DNA from: Diadema setosum
Lineage: Eukaryota; Echinodermata; Echinoidea; Diadematoida; Diadematidae
Direction: 5' to 3'
Assembly: GCA_033980235.1 (NCBI GenBank)
Contig: CM067067.1
Location: 13,624,401-13,688,400 of the forward strand
DNA: 64,000 nucleotides
Shown: piece by piece, positions 1 through 11,310 of the stretch
How the letters are laid out: every line of letters begins with the position of its first letter
Numbering within the stretch: the first letter of the stretch is position 1
Made by a program: the position numbers and the translations under genes
Notes under the pieces: model-generated
Told to the model about the DNA's origin: nothing
The model's database searches: none
The model's input: the letters and a program-made list of their open reading frames with translations, nothing else

Positions 1-1100
1 CTATAGACTAAGACAATATTAGAATTATGTACACATGAAGAGTTTCTTCGCAATTGTAGGCCTACATCCATTATGGTCCGTCAGAGGAAATTATAATTTA
101 AGCGCCTGAAATTTAAACAGAATGATAAGAAAATCAGTGATGTTTTTATCATAACTTCGAATAAATAAAAGAGAAATGGGAGAGCGATGTCCCAGTTTAC
201 CCCAGCACCCTCAAAAAATTCAAAATGGCGGCTAACATCACAATTGTGCACATTGTTCCAAATATTATACAGGGATGGTACAGTGTTGGTGGAGATGAGA
301 ATGGGGCTTTTAACTTTTTGCGAGATGAGAATGAGATGAAAATTGGACTTTTAATGTTTGCGAGATACCAAGAAAACGCTTATGACATAGTACAGAGCAT
401 ACCGTTTAAGAGGAATTCAAAGATTATCTGATGAAAATTGGGTTTGGAATGACTGAAACATCGAAAAACAAGGTAAAACAAAGCAATTGTTTTACTTTGT
501 TTTGATTGCACTTTTTTTCATATCTCGGCCATTTCAAAACCAATTTTCATCAAAAATGTCAAAAAAAAAGTTCCTGCTAACGCTATACAATGAGTCCAGA
601 AAGCACTTCACACTGAATGCAAATACTACCCAAAGAAAATCGTTAACAAATAATTCAAAATTAAACATTCCATCAGAGTTGTTGCACCGTGTTGTTACCG
701 TGTGCTTGTACTTCTGATGTGCAAGTTACATCTGAAGTTAACTGCAATAAAATGAATAGAAATTTACAAACCTAAAAATAACATTGTAAAAATTACTAAC
801 AAAACAATATTATAACAAGAAGGAAATATCAAAAGTTAAAGAACTTTGCAGCTGGTGCAAAAAAAGGGGGGGGGGACGACAGCAGACCAACCCTTTCAAC
901 AATACAAAGCATTGTGACGTATTTGTGATATTTATATCTCAGTCATCGAATGTCATCAGCGCAGCGCGTACAACTTGCAAGTCATCACGTATGCGCAGGA
1001 TCTGACCTAATTTTTGCGAATGTTGCCATGGTGAACTTCGCGAAGTTAGCAAAATGGTAATGTGAACGGGTGGACATTTTCTAACTTCGCGAATTTAGGC
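1..1100. other. AT-rich non-coding stretch with a degenerate foldback fragment
   Basis: No gene is recognised. Roughly 270-560 reads as a worn foldback: blocks resembling GATGAAAATTGG and CATATCTCGGCCATTTC face each other. These blocks resemble the interior of the TTAA-flanked elements at 12297-12681 and 34911-35278. A G-run follows near 866-875. Around 1033-1095 the sequence ACTTCGCGAA occurs on both sides of a short gap. The short open frames here (68 and 76 codons) lie in the foldback-like sequence and are not convincing genes. Confidence 0.45.
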
Positions 1101-1205
1101 AATGAGAATGGGCCTACAGATGTGAACGGAGTTTTGTTAACCACGACGCTCAGTTTTTTCCACAATAGTGTGCAACCCTATGTACAAACTAGGCGCCCTT
1201 TATAA

Positions 1206-1545
1206 GTGAGGTTCACACCTAGGTCCCTTTACCTTAAGGTTTTCTAAACCTCGAGGTTTTGTAAACTACGAGGCACTAAACTCCAGGTTAGCGTAGATGT
1301 AGACGCATGTAGTTTAGAAAACCACGACAAAACCTTAATGCGAAGACACCACGACAACACCACAAGATTTCTTTAGTGAGGTTCACACCTAGGTCCCTTT
1401 ACCTTAAGGTTTTCTAAACCTCGAGGTTTTGTAAACTACGATGCACTAAACTCCAAGTTAGCGTAGATGTAGACGCATGTAGTTTAGAAAACCACGACAA
1501 AACCTTAAGGCGAAGACACCACGACAACACCACAAGATTTCTTAG
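1206..1545. repeat. Two tandem copies of a 170-bp unit
   Basis: The unit begins GTGAGGTTCACACCTAGG at 1206 and again at 1376. The copies are nearly identical through AAACCACGACAAAACC and the CACGACAACACC segment, which points to a recent duplication. Confidence 0.85.
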
Positions 1546-1568
1546 GGTGTTGTCGTGGTTTAAGCGCG

Positions 1569-1603
1569 TAGTTTAAGCGCGCTGTGGCAGCGCGCTTAAA
1601 CTA
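1569..1603. repeat. Perfect 16-bp hairpin, 3-nt loop
   Basis: TAGTTTAAGCGCGCTG at 1569-1584 is the exact reverse complement of 1588-1603, with TGG between. It sits just after the 170-bp tandem pair. Confidence 0.8.
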
Positions 1604-1865
1604 TGACAGATGTGAACGGAGTTTTGTTTCCACAATAGTGTGCAACCCTATGTGCAAACTAGGCGCCCTTTATTTTCTATCGTAGTTATCTTTACCTCGA
1701 GGTTTTGCTAACTGCATGTAGGTGTGAACGGCATCGAAGTTTTGTCGTGGTTAGGGGAACGCATTTTTGCGCTCGTAGTTAGTATTTTTAACTACAAGTT
1801 TTTGGATAGGTGTAGACATTATACGCACTTATTTACAGGCACATACGTAATAGTCAATACATTAA

Positions 1866-1991
1866 ATGTACATAGACTGTGGCTAAGAAGTAGGTCACAA
1901 TAAGAACATGTACATAGACTGTGGCTAAGAAGTAGGTCACAATAAGAACATGTACATAGACTGTGGCTAAGAAGTAGGTCACAATAAGAAC
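1866..1991. repeat. Minisatellite, 3 x 42 bp
   Basis: Three apparently identical 42-bp units start at 1866, 1908 and 1950, each beginning ATGTACATAGACTGTGGC. The lack of divergence implies recent expansion. Confidence 0.9.
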
Positions 1992-1995
1992 ATGC

Positions 1996-2660
1996 TACAA
2001 ACTAAAAACAATCATCCGCACACGAAGCTTCCAGGGACAGGGCATGAACATAGATCTATCATGGCTCACGAACTACACTTTTTTACAAGTAGGTGCGCCG
2101 CTTACTGTTGTATGTTCTCCCGTTTACCCCGCTGCAATAGATCTTATCATTATATTGCTTGAGTGATATAATGCTGACGCTCCTTTTAACCATTTCTTGG
2201 AACCAGTCTTTTTTCCACTCCGAGACGTATTGTGAGGTATCTATTTAATCAAAAGAAGAAAAATATGATTTTTCACGTATTTCATATTCATGCTATAGTC
2301 TCAGATTATTTAAAGACTATCTACTCACCAGAATTTGAAAGTTAATGTATGTGTATGCTGAAGTTTGAAAGGAATGGTAAACTGCTTGCACATATTTTGC
2401 ATGAGACCATCAGTGTGACGATTCAGTTTGATTTAAAAAAATCGAATGTTTATATTAATCATGATAATTTCAGATTATGTAAAGATTATCTATACGCTAG
2501 AATTAAAGTTAATTTATGTGTATGTTGAATTTTGAAAGAAATAATGCACTGCTTTTACATTACCACCGCAGCTGCGTATTCAGAGGAATTACTTCTGTAT
2601 CAGTCGTGCCAAGTTTTTTCATGTATGCTTTATACTCATTGTAATTTCATTATGACGTAG
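1996..2660. other. Non-coding stretch, nothing recognised
   Basis: AT-rich sequence without a convincing open frame. A weak internal duplication is visible: TCAGATTATTTAAAGACTAT near 2302 resembles TCAGATTATGTAAAGATTAT near 2470, each followed by related text. Confidence 0.4.
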
Positions 2661-2661
2661 C

Positions 2662-2749
2662 ATTGCACTGTTGCCAGGATGCGCGCTGGGTGTTAGGATG
2701 CCTAGCATTGATGCGTTAAAGCGCGCATCCTTGGTAACACGGTTGCAAT
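2662..2749. mobile_element. Short foldback, about 88 bp
   Basis: ATTGCACTGTTGCCAGGATG near 2662 pairs imperfectly with CATCCTTGGTAACACGGTTG ending near 2745. The inner parts (GGATGCGCGC and GCGCGCATCC) match exactly. It is probably a small MITE relic. No target duplication was identified. Confidence 0.5.
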
Positions 2750-2786
2750 ATATTGTTATGGCTTAATTTTGTTATTGTTCTCTCAG

Positions 2787-2921
2787 TATCAACACTTGAG
2801 AAAGGGCGGCGAGACGCTCGAAAATTTGTGTGAAGAAATAAACCGTTGGTGAATACAGCATGAATTTTGTTGCAGCTTTGTTACTTATCTTTTTATCTTG
2901 CCAACACGTGGACTACCTTAT

Positions 2922-2922
<1 letters not shown>
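2787..2922 (+). mobile_element. 3'-terminal fragment of a Penelope-like element, copy 1
   Basis: The fragment starts TATCAACACTTGAGAAAGG. It carries a GGGCG/CGCTC stem followed by GAAAA, then GAAGAAATAAACCG, and ends CTACCTTATCA directly against a (TA)n array. The order of hairpin, CGAAA, AATAAA-like text and a short downstream block resembles 3' ends of Penelope-like retroelements. That assignment is by resemblance only. Two further copies lie at 15590-15704 and 15719-15820. Confidence 0.45.

Positions 2923-2977
<55 letters not shown>
2923..2977. repeat. (TA)n microsatellite
   Basis: An uninterrupted TA run directly abuts the end of the Penelope-like fragment. Confidence 0.9.
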
Positions 2978-2978
<1 letters not shown>

Positions 2979-4785
2979 CCCCCACACCCCTAATCGTCTC
3001 TAGGGGGCGACCAATGTTGTACAGAGGCGGATAAATTTTGGTCTGGTCTGTTAGCTTCTCTCTGTACTGGTCGGGGGTTAGCTAATCACATAGACACCAA
3101 TCATCAACAAATTTCCAAAAGTCAAAAAGAAACTGATTATTGCTTCACAACAACAGTGAATATAAAATGCGGGAGAAGGGATAAAATTTATATGGATAAT
3201 GTCAATGCTGCAAACAGCATATTTATTCACCGACCTGCCTTCTCGTAGGTCTGAAACAAAAACTTAATCACAAACAAATTTCTTTTCCTTACTACATAAT
3301 GGAACACATCACTCCTCCCTTTTTAACTCTTCTACACCTTTCTTAAGGGAAGGGGAGGGGTTTTGTTAGTAGGGATAAATGATGTTAATGGGTGTGGCCA
3401 CTTATCTCGACGTCGGCATGGTCGCGGGATGAGGTTCTCGCCTGCATGTCGAGCTCATCCAAGGGCTGGGGCGTCTGTTAACCGGTCTGTTTTCACTGCT
3501 TCCTTAAACAGTTCGTCACCATTGCCGTCCACGTTGTGGCAACCTGACAGGACGCTTCAACATCTCTGATGACACGTACCAGTCGACTACTTGGAGTTCA
3601 TTACACCCCAGGTTGGTGTAAACCAAAGTTCTGTCTTGTCGTGGTGTAAAGTTTCTCAACTTGTCGTTGTCCACCAGTTAACTCATTAACTCTTGGACAG
3701 TCCAACCGAGATCCTCGTCACAATCACAGCGTCGATAAAGTTTAATTGATTAATATGGAGGGGAGCATGGTGTACAAGGAAAGGGGATCTCCTAACTCTA
3801 TCTCTGTTGTCTCTAACTATTCAAAGTACCTCAAAGTTCCAAAATATTCTGCAGCCTTTGCTTCACTAAACAGTGTGAAGCCGCTCCCATGATGCTTGCC
3901 ACGCTTCCCTCTCTGTTTCCCCTCTCTTCTATCACTCAACTGTTGTGTTCCCTCTCTTCTGCTCAAACATGGTCTTTTATAACAAATTTACTATTGGAAT
4001 CCTATCCCTAAAAGTATTTCATTGGCTCAATCTTATTTTGGGGGTGTGATCTTCACTGGAAATTAATTTCTTATTGGTCAGATATTCCATTGGCTCCTCC
4101 CATTTGTTTCTGTGGAACTCACGTTTTCTATGATTCATCTCAATTTCTGATTAACTCGCCCACTGTCTTTTGGTTTCTTTATTTCCTTCTTCGCTGTAAC
4201 TACTGGTCAAGACTTTATTGTTTCTTGGATAACAAAATCATAAAACAAATGAATGTTAGTGTCCTTATGACGTCCAACGTCATCGTCATCATTTTCTGGG
4301 TCGTTGTCCCTGAATTTGTCTTTGGAATTCCTGTCTTACCCTACTGCACTAAAGTACATCAAAATAAAGGAGAAGTTCTGGCTGGAGAACGACCTTCCAG
4401 CTCAGAGGGTCATTCATGTTTAGGGATCAGAGGGCAAAAACACGTCATTCCCGTAATTTGGATTGGGACTTTGGGGATGGAGAGTGCGGAGAACTGACCA
4501 TTAGCTGGAGAAAGTATAGCCAATACCAAGCTCATAAATTCCTAGGACCAATAACTTTTCTTGGGAGAGGAGAATTGACAAAAAAAAGAGGGAAGTCTAG
4601 CTGGAAGCAAAATAAAGGGTCTCAAAAACTCCAAGAAGGGGAAAAGACTGATTCATATTGGCGTCACAGGGTGACTTGGAAAACAACTGTAATGCTTCTG
4701 TTTTCTTAAACTTTCTATTCTCTTCTATTCTATTCTTTATTATATGTGCTAGTAGCCATCTGGGCTACATATATATGCATATAAT
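2978..4785. other. Non-coding stretch, no gene recognised
   Basis: Mixed composition with short open frames only. The longest, 135 codons at 4090-4497, has no recognisable domain and no splice or neighbour support. An A/G-rich block lies near 4565-4660. Confidence 0.4.
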
Positions 4786-4828
<43 letters not shown>

Positions 4829-4847
4829 AATATGTATACATATATAA

Positions 4848-4900
<53 letters not shown>

Positions 4901-4903
4901 TAG
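4786..4903. repeat. (CA)n-(TA)n compound microsatellite
   Basis: CA repeats run to about 4806, followed by interrupted TA repeats to about 4903. Confidence 0.9.
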
Positions 4904-5503
4904 TATAACCCACCTCAAGAAGATGGAGATAAAATCATGTTGTTCTTTTTTTCAGTACAGAAATTCGCGTAATAACATTTCATTGAAACTGTTGTGATCA
5001 CTTCAGAGGTTTTGTGCGTAAAGACAATCGAGGCAGCCTCAATGTTTACCACTGCATGCCAGTGCACATGCACACTATTTGCACAAAGTACTACGGAAAA
5101 CACCAGTGTAGGCCTGTATACCAAGAAAATGTCTTTATCAATTGAGATTAAATGAGAGATGATGAATTTGATTGGTATTTTTTTTTTTTTTTACAAAAAA
5201 TGGAGGCAGCAGAGTGTCTAACACCCCCTCCCCCCCCCCCCCCACCGTCTTACCAGGCAGCTAGGCAGCGAACAAACGAGCATTGACGAACTACGCAGAG
5301 CTGCAGGAAATAATGATAGATGAACAGTACGTATAAAAAAAAAATAAATGTATTGCATACAAGATCAGGGTATTTTTGTACACATTCATGCGTGTAGCTA
5401 TCGAGTTTATATTACTTCCCTCTCTCTCTCTCCTTTTTTTTTTCTGTGGTACATGTCTTTCTCTTGCCGTTCTTCTAATTGACCTGCTGCGCACGGGACA
5501 GCA

Positions 5504-6064
5504 TCACTCACTCTCATTATCAAAAATGCCCATGTATGTGCGTGCAGCTGAGTTGCTTCGCTCATAGCATACTCCTACCCTTTGGATTCGCATACACGAG
5601 TAGTTGGCTTGCGCCACGGCAACAAGCTCCAAATTCGTCAAGGTGGATGCCACACTGAGCCCGGTGAGTTGAGATGCTTGTAGCATAGATTGTAGTATGT
5701 GTTCATTTTCTTTGTTTGTTTGTATGTAAGAGTGTAAAACTCTACATATCCAAGGAGCTGGGTTATCATGACTGCGAAATCTAAAATCTGACAGAGCCAT
5801 TAACCCTGGCATAGGATGGGCAAGTGACTGCAGAACGAATCCCATATAGTTATAGCAGTAGCTATTCGTTACCATAGCTTCCAGCTCCCTCGCAGTGAAG
5901 AAGAGATGTGTGCACCAAGCAATGGCTTCAGTTCTTGTCGTTTCCTTGTCAAATTTCTCGCGCGTTTTCGTATGTTGTCTGGGCAATTTGTCGGCTGCCT
6001 CTGAAGGGAAAATGACAGGGATGTAAGAAAGATTGGGAAAGGAATGAGCATGCAGACGTCGCAT
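5504..6064 (-). CDS. Unassigned 186-codon open frame, possible exon
   Basis: The frame runs on the - strand from 6064 to a stop at 5504-5506 and is long for this AT-rich context. I do not recognise its product. A plausible splice acceptor, a pyrimidine-rich stretch ending CAG, opens into the frame near 6003. The supported part could therefore be a terminal exon coding from about residue 21. The translated text is not low complexity, but no domain, membrane segment or catalytic motif is visible and no partner exon was found nearby. A chance open frame or a transposon fragment are equally possible. Confidence 0.2.
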   Translation of the reverse strand: MRRLHAHSFPNLSYIPVIFPSEAADKLPRQHTKTREKFDKETTRTEAIAWCTHLFFTARELEAMVTNSYCYNYMGFVLQSLAHPMPGLMALSDFRFRSHDNPAPWICRVLHSYIQTNKENEHILQSMLQASQLTGLSVASTLTNLELVAVAQANYSCMRIQRVGVCYERSNSAARTYMGIFDNESE

Positions 6065-7431
6065 TTATTGTGACGCCATCGTTGCACACATATACATTAT
6101 TTTGTGGTTGTAATAGGACTGTATGCGTGAACTATTGATGTCAAATATGCAATTCTATATCCCTGCCAGACATATTTATATTTGCATAACACCGTCGTAT
6201 ATCCAGACGAAAACCAAGGCATTTACAATTCAACCCTCACACAAATACCGGGAAAGACGAGTATGAATTATTACGTGACGTCATTGCGTCGACAAAAAGA
6301 GGAGACAAAGAAGAGAACAAAAAGAAAATAGAAATGCACGCGAAGTGCAGTAGCGCATGAAATGATGATGTTACGTTTAAAAGTATCATCAGGACGCTTT
6401 GTTTTCATGAAGCACACATGCATTTTTTTTTTCAGTGATCTTTTTATTAATTCCATTTCCTTTGAGAATATAACAATTCAAAAAAAAAAATTACACACAT
6501 TCTACATAACATCAGTGTCATAAATCATGTAGATATTCCTACAGTTATGAGACATAATCCATAATCCATAAAACAAGAATAATCATTCAATTCATTTTAA
6601 GGCAGAAATCAAACAGAAGAGAGGAAATAGAATGAATTATTCGATCCTTCCTTTTTAACTACAAAACAAACAAGCAGAATTCATATATGCAATTGTGAGC
6701 AATTTAGCCAAACACTAAAAAAACAGGAAATGAAATTTCTATTATATCACAAGAACAATGACAACAAAAACAACACAAACCACCCTCATTCCCACCTTTC
6801 CACCATACCCAACCCTCAACTACTCATAACTTTAAACTTTAACCCCCCCCCCAAAAAAAAAACGTCCTTCTCATCTCTAAACCACCTCCCCACCCTCTAC
6901 ACCACATCCACCTCTCATCTCATCCACCTTTCATCCACCCACCCATTTACACACCCACCCTGCTTACACATCCACTTAACACACACACACACACACACAC
7001 ATCCACTTAAACACACATCCACACCCCCTGCACGCACATTCACTCAAACACAACACACAGTTATTTCTGCTCGCATTCAGAACATAAATAATTATGCTAA
7101 TTATGCTTAGGATATATGCTGCATACACACAATACATGCATGCACATACACATATCATACACACAATATACATATCCACATACCTGCATATATATTTTAT
7201 ATACACAATACTTATCTCTGAACTAAAAAATATCTAAAGAAAAGAAGTCAGTAATCAAACACACACAAAAGGAGAAGTACGGGTGCAAAAATAAACTAGT
7301 CCTTTACAAATTATTTGAACATTCCCATTTCAGCAAATGCAAACCCGGTTTATTTCTTCTAATGGCAATATCATTCATTTCCTTTCGACATGTCATTAAT
7401 GCCTTTTTTAATTCTACCAATGTCGGTGTTA

Positions 7432-8823
7432 TTAACTGTGACCTCGCTTTATACAACAAGAATAAGAGTGTTGTACAGTTTGATCCTGTGAGAAGTTCCT
7501 TCTAAACCAATCCCGCCAAGCTAAATTACGTAACTCTTCTAACTGAAAGTACTCAATGAAATCATGCCATAAAGATTTAACTTTTTCACAGTTCCAAAAT
7601 AAATGCGAGTAAGTTTCAGAGCTTTTTCCACAAAAGGAACATAAATTATCAGCCACAAAACCAAATTTTAGGAGCTGTTCCTTAGTATAAATCGCCCCGT
7701 GTAATAACTTATATTGAAATTCTCTTAAATCTCCAATTAGAGTTGAACTTCTGGGCCTTATAAAAATATCTCTCATACTTTTATCAGCGAAAACAAATTT
7801 TTGGTGTCCATCTCTAATTTCTAAACAGTAAGACTGCTTTAAAAGAGACACGAAATGTGAATAAATCTTCCTGGATTGTATCTTTTTTAAATCTGTAATT
7901 TGGCCAAAAAACTTTAAAGGTATATTAAAATCACTGACATCTACTTCATACCAATTGCATAAAATTCCATCATATTTCCCACTTTTCAAAATGGACTCAC
8001 AAAGACTCCATACATAAGCAATATTTTCACTTTGTAAACCTAAACTTTGAAAATAACTAATTGGTCTTATGGATTGTTTATCAAATAATTGTTCTAAGTG
8101 ATAAACCTTCCGCTCATATAAATCTGCATTTAATATAATTTTCCCTCTCAATAAAAAATCTTTATTATTAAATATAATTGGATTAATTTTCCCTTCTTCA
8201 AAACTTCTGCAGTTATATAAATCTTCCCAGGCAGCTAACATTTCTAAATAAAACGATGGTGCCTTAAGTGAAAGTTTTATAGTCTCATAATTGCAAAGAA
8301 ATAAAATTCTACCTCCTACAGCTTTAAAACTGTGATCAAAGTATACTTTCCAACTCATATTTCGTTCTCCATACAAAAGTCTTTTTACCCACATCACCCT
8401 CTGAGTTTTCACAAACAATTCAAAATTCATCATTCTCAATCCACCATCCTTGTAATCCTGATACATAATGGCTCGTTTGACGCGATCCTTGCCCTTCCAC
8501 ACAAAATCAAAGCAACTTTTTTGAATTTCATCAAATAACCATTTTGGAACAACAGAGGATGACGCCACATAAATCAATTTAGATAAAGCATAAGTTTTAA
8601 GTAAGTGAATTTTCCCCATGATGGTGAGATCTCTTTGCTCCCACCAACCCAAAAGTCTTTTAATTTTACTTAATATTTCTTTATAATTAACTTCCTCCAT
8701 TCTCTTCCTTTCTAAAGCAAATGTAATCCCTAAAATCTTAATTTCTGTAACTATACTTCCAAACTGAAATTGTACTACATTCTCTTCATCCTTACCAATA
8801 ATCAAAACCTTCGTTTTATCCAT
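7432..8823 (-). pseudogene. LINE ORF2 C-terminal region with zinc-binding motif
   Basis: An open 463-codon frame begins MDKTKVLIIG, the usual segment just after the RT thumb. It ends near the cysteine/histidine set CSFCGK...TYSHLFWNC, a zinc-binding module of RT C-termini. Spacing and order match L1/Tx1 ORF2. It is the longest intact part of the element. The start Met is internal to the ancestral ORF and not a genuine initiation site. Confidence 0.85.
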
Positions 8824-8849
8824 ATTAACCCTTAAACCACTGACTTCCG

Positions 8850-9988
8850 AAAAAAAATCTGAAATAAGTTTTGTAGTAACCTAACTGACTCTTTATCTCT
8901 TATAAAAATTGTCATATCATCGGCATACAGTATCTGCTTTGGAGTCACCAAGATCAATCCCTCTCAAAGTAGTCTCATTTCTCAAAGCATGTGCCAAAAT
9001 TTCAATAACTACTAAAAATAAATAAGGTGATAATGGGTCACCCTGACGCACACCCCGTTCTATTCTAAAATAACCGGTTGAAAACCCCTCATTCATTACA
9101 CAGCTGCTAATATCAGTATAACATGTCTTTATCCAAGAACAAAAAGAAGGGCCAAATCCAAAACTTTTCAAAACGGTTAATAAAAACGAATGAGATACCG
9201 AGTCAAAGGCCTTCTCAAAATCAACAGCTATTAAATAACAACCTATATTATATGACAGACAGTGAAAAATCATATCATCTATTAATTGTATTGCTTCCCC
9301 AATATTTCTGTTTTCCATGTATCCCACTTGATCCATGTGTATTATCTCACTCAAAACTTGTTTCATTCTCTTCGCCAAAACCTTTGAAAGAATTTTATAA
9401 TCCACATTCAAAAGTGTAATAGGTCTATAATTCTTAATATAGAGAGGATCTTTACCATCTTTTTCTATTAATGTAATGGTCCCTTGCTTCTGTGATACTG
9501 ATAAATTACCCCTATCATACGCTTCATTCAATGCTTCAACTAAATGCCTGCCTAAATATGGCCAAAAAATGATATAAAATTCCACCGAAAGCCCATCATT
9601 ACCTGGAGCTTTATTATTTTTCATTTCTTTTAAAACTTCATAACATTCAGCTATAATAATCTTTCCTTCACAAAATTGTTGACTTTCCTCACTTAACTTT
9701 GGAATATTTTTGAAAAAAAAAAACACTTTCATTTGAAACCTCTTTTACTGCACCCCTCTTCTTTGAATATAATGTTTCATTAAAATTTCGAATTAACTTC
9801 AAAATTTCATTTCTATCTTTTATAACAGAATTATCTTCACTATATAATTCATATATTATAGTTTTCTTTTTATTTGATTTTAATAATTGTTCAAAATATT
9901 CTTTATTTCTTTCCCCGTTCTCATACCAGGCTGCTCGTGATCTAACTTTAAGTCCTTCCAATGATCTATCATATAATTCACTCAACAT
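8850..9988 (-). pseudogene. LINE ORF2 linker and reverse transcriptase, frameshifted
   Basis: The linker (9988-9700) includes RSRAAWYENGERNKEYF, typical of L1/Tx1 proteins. After a frame break in an A-run near 9715 the RT fingers and palm follow in order: NKAPGNDGLSVEFY, NYRPITLLNVDYKILSKVLA, AVDFEKAFDSV (first catalytic Asp) and GVRQGDPLSPY. After another break near 8945 comes YADDM, which carries the catalytic Asp pair. All core RT motifs survive; only the reading frame is damaged. Confidence 0.85.
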
Positions 9989-10151
9989 TTTTTCTTTTCA
10001 ACATATTGTGTATTTATTTCTAAAGAAGCAGCAGCAGTTAATAAATCTTTCTCTAAAATTTTTAATTCCTTTTCTAACTTTTCAATATTCATTCGCCTTT
10101 CCTTTGCTTTTCCTTTCGAATATTTTCTTGCATATTCACTCATCTTCATTT

Positions 10152-11157
10152 TTAAAAAATCCCAAAAACTAATTTATCATTAAATGCATCTTCCCACGTT
10201 TTCATAATACTTTCTATTTCCGTTATCATTCCTTCTACAAATTCTTTATCATTACACAAACTGTTATTAAATTTCCAATACGATTTGCCCCTACAGTTAT
10301 AGCTTTCCGGAACAAGTTGTAATTCTAATCTAATACCGGAATGATCAGGAGTAACAGATGTCATAATTTCACAATTTCTTACTAATCGCACCTTGTGGTT
10401 TGATATGAACCAATAGTCTAAACGAGTTTGTACTAAAGGGTTTAACTGTTTGAAAGTAAATTGCTTACTGTCCGGGTTCCTTTTCCTCCATATAATTATC
10501 TAATAAACTATATTTCTTAAGAAAAAAATCCAAATTCTCTATAAATTTACTCTTTGAGGGTGTTTTAGGCCCTATATAATCCAAAGTTTCATTCAAAATT
10601 GCATTAAAATCTCCTCCTAGAATAAGAGAACATTCACAAGGACAGAAATCTGATATAAGTGCATCTATTTTTCCCAGAAATTTCGTTTGTTCCCATGTTT
10701 TATCTCTTGTTGGAAAGTAAACATTACCTAATAACAACTGAGAGTCAAAAATGTTTCCTTTTAAAAAAATATAACGACCCATATCATCAACTTTTATTTG
10801 ATCAACTTTGATATTACCACCAGAAGCTATTAAAATTAGAACACCTCTGCTGTGACTTGAGCCGTGACTAAAAAACATTTCACCTCCCCAATCTCGTTTC
10901 CACAAATCTTCGATATCGGGTGAACTATACGTTTCTTGTAACAATACGACATCCCCTCCTTTACTTTTAGCCCATTCAAAAATTCTGTTTCTTTTTTTCC
11001 TGTTCCGTAAACCTCTAACATTTACAGAAATTAAAGTTAAACCCGCCATTTTGAACAAATAATTATTCCCAAATGTTGTGACCTTATTGCCCAAACACCA
11101 TACAATCTCCTTTGAAAATCTTGTAACATCATTAACTTTGATACCGGGCACCTCCAC
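10152..11157 (-). pseudogene. LINE ORF2 endonuclease domain, frameshifted
   Basis: The likely ORF2 start is the ATG at about 11049, giving MAGLTLISVNVRGL, a typical endonuclease opening. Visible motifs are the catalytic LLQETY, the GGDFNAIL block and, after a frame change near 10480, LDYWFIS and TPDHSGI (the terminal DH motif). Frame continuity is restored by skipping one base near 10480, so this is a recent single-base break and not a domain loss. The domain would nick the target DNA for target-primed reverse transcription. An in-frame ATG at 11157 also exists but adds sequence not typical of the family. Confidence 0.85.
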
Positions 11158-11159
11158 TC

Positions 11160-11310
11160 ACAGTCAATACGGGGCTTGTTTTTATCCAAACAAGCTGCCG
11201 ATTTAATACGCGCTTCTGAATGCGAGCAGAAACAACCACAACAACACCCCATACAACGTATCAGACATCGAACCACACCAAAGCCCTTAACCTTACAATC
11301 CCTGGCATAT
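11160..11310. other. Short stretch upstream of the LINE
   Basis: Unassigned sequence between the LINE ORF2 start and the telomere-like element. It contains CTGAATGCGAGCAGAAA (about 11217-11233), the exact reverse complement of 7065-7081 in the LINE 3' UTR. Confidence 0.4.

Larger units (their letters stand above)
1110..1760. mobile_element. Composite repeat element with TGTGAACGG motifs
   Basis: A block with GATGTGAACGGAGTTTTGTT followed by CACAATAGTGTGCAACCC and GGCGCCC occurs at about 1130-1200 and again at about 1607-1672. Between the two lies a 170-bp tandem duplication and a perfect hairpin. GGTTCACACCTAGG and AGGTGTGAACGG ends face inward, which suggests a non-autonomous DNA transposon rearranged by tandem duplication. 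The superfamily is not assignable. Confidence 0.5.
6423..11157 (-). mobile_element. Non-LTR retrotransposon, Tx1/L1-like, inactive
   Basis: Read on the - strand, ORF2 has an APE-type endonuclease (11049 to about 10320), a linker, a reverse transcriptase (about 9650-8850) and a C-terminal zinc-binding region (about 7650-7560). A 3' UTR of about 1 kb then ends in AATAAA (complement of 6443-6448) and ten A's (complement of 6423-6432). The motifs NNKAPGNDGLSVEFY, FEKAFDSVSH, GVRQGDPLSPYLF and YADDM, together with CSFCGK...SHLFWNC, fit the L1/Tx1 group. At least five frame breaks (near 10480, 10160, 9715, 8945 and 8850) make the copy dead. ORF1 and the 5' end are not recognisable; telomere-like sequence begins 0.15 kb upstream. 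No target duplication was found. Confidence 0.85.

Noticed and set aside
1855..1995. CRISPR-like array (three 42-bp repeats)
   Set aside because: The units are directly adjacent with no spacers and the DNA is eukaryotic. It is a minisatellite.
2787..2922. Hammerhead ribozyme in the Penelope-like tail
   Set aside because: The stem and GAAA are present, but the required CUGANGA core is absent (TTGAGAA instead).
4090..4497. 135-codon open frame as a possible gene
   Set aside because: No recognisable domain, no splice support, and composition like the surrounding non-coding sequence.
4658..4918. Open frames rich in YIYIYI on both strands
   Set aside because: They are translations of (TA)n/(CA)n microsatellites. 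The same applies at 15792, 16119 and 32437-32798.
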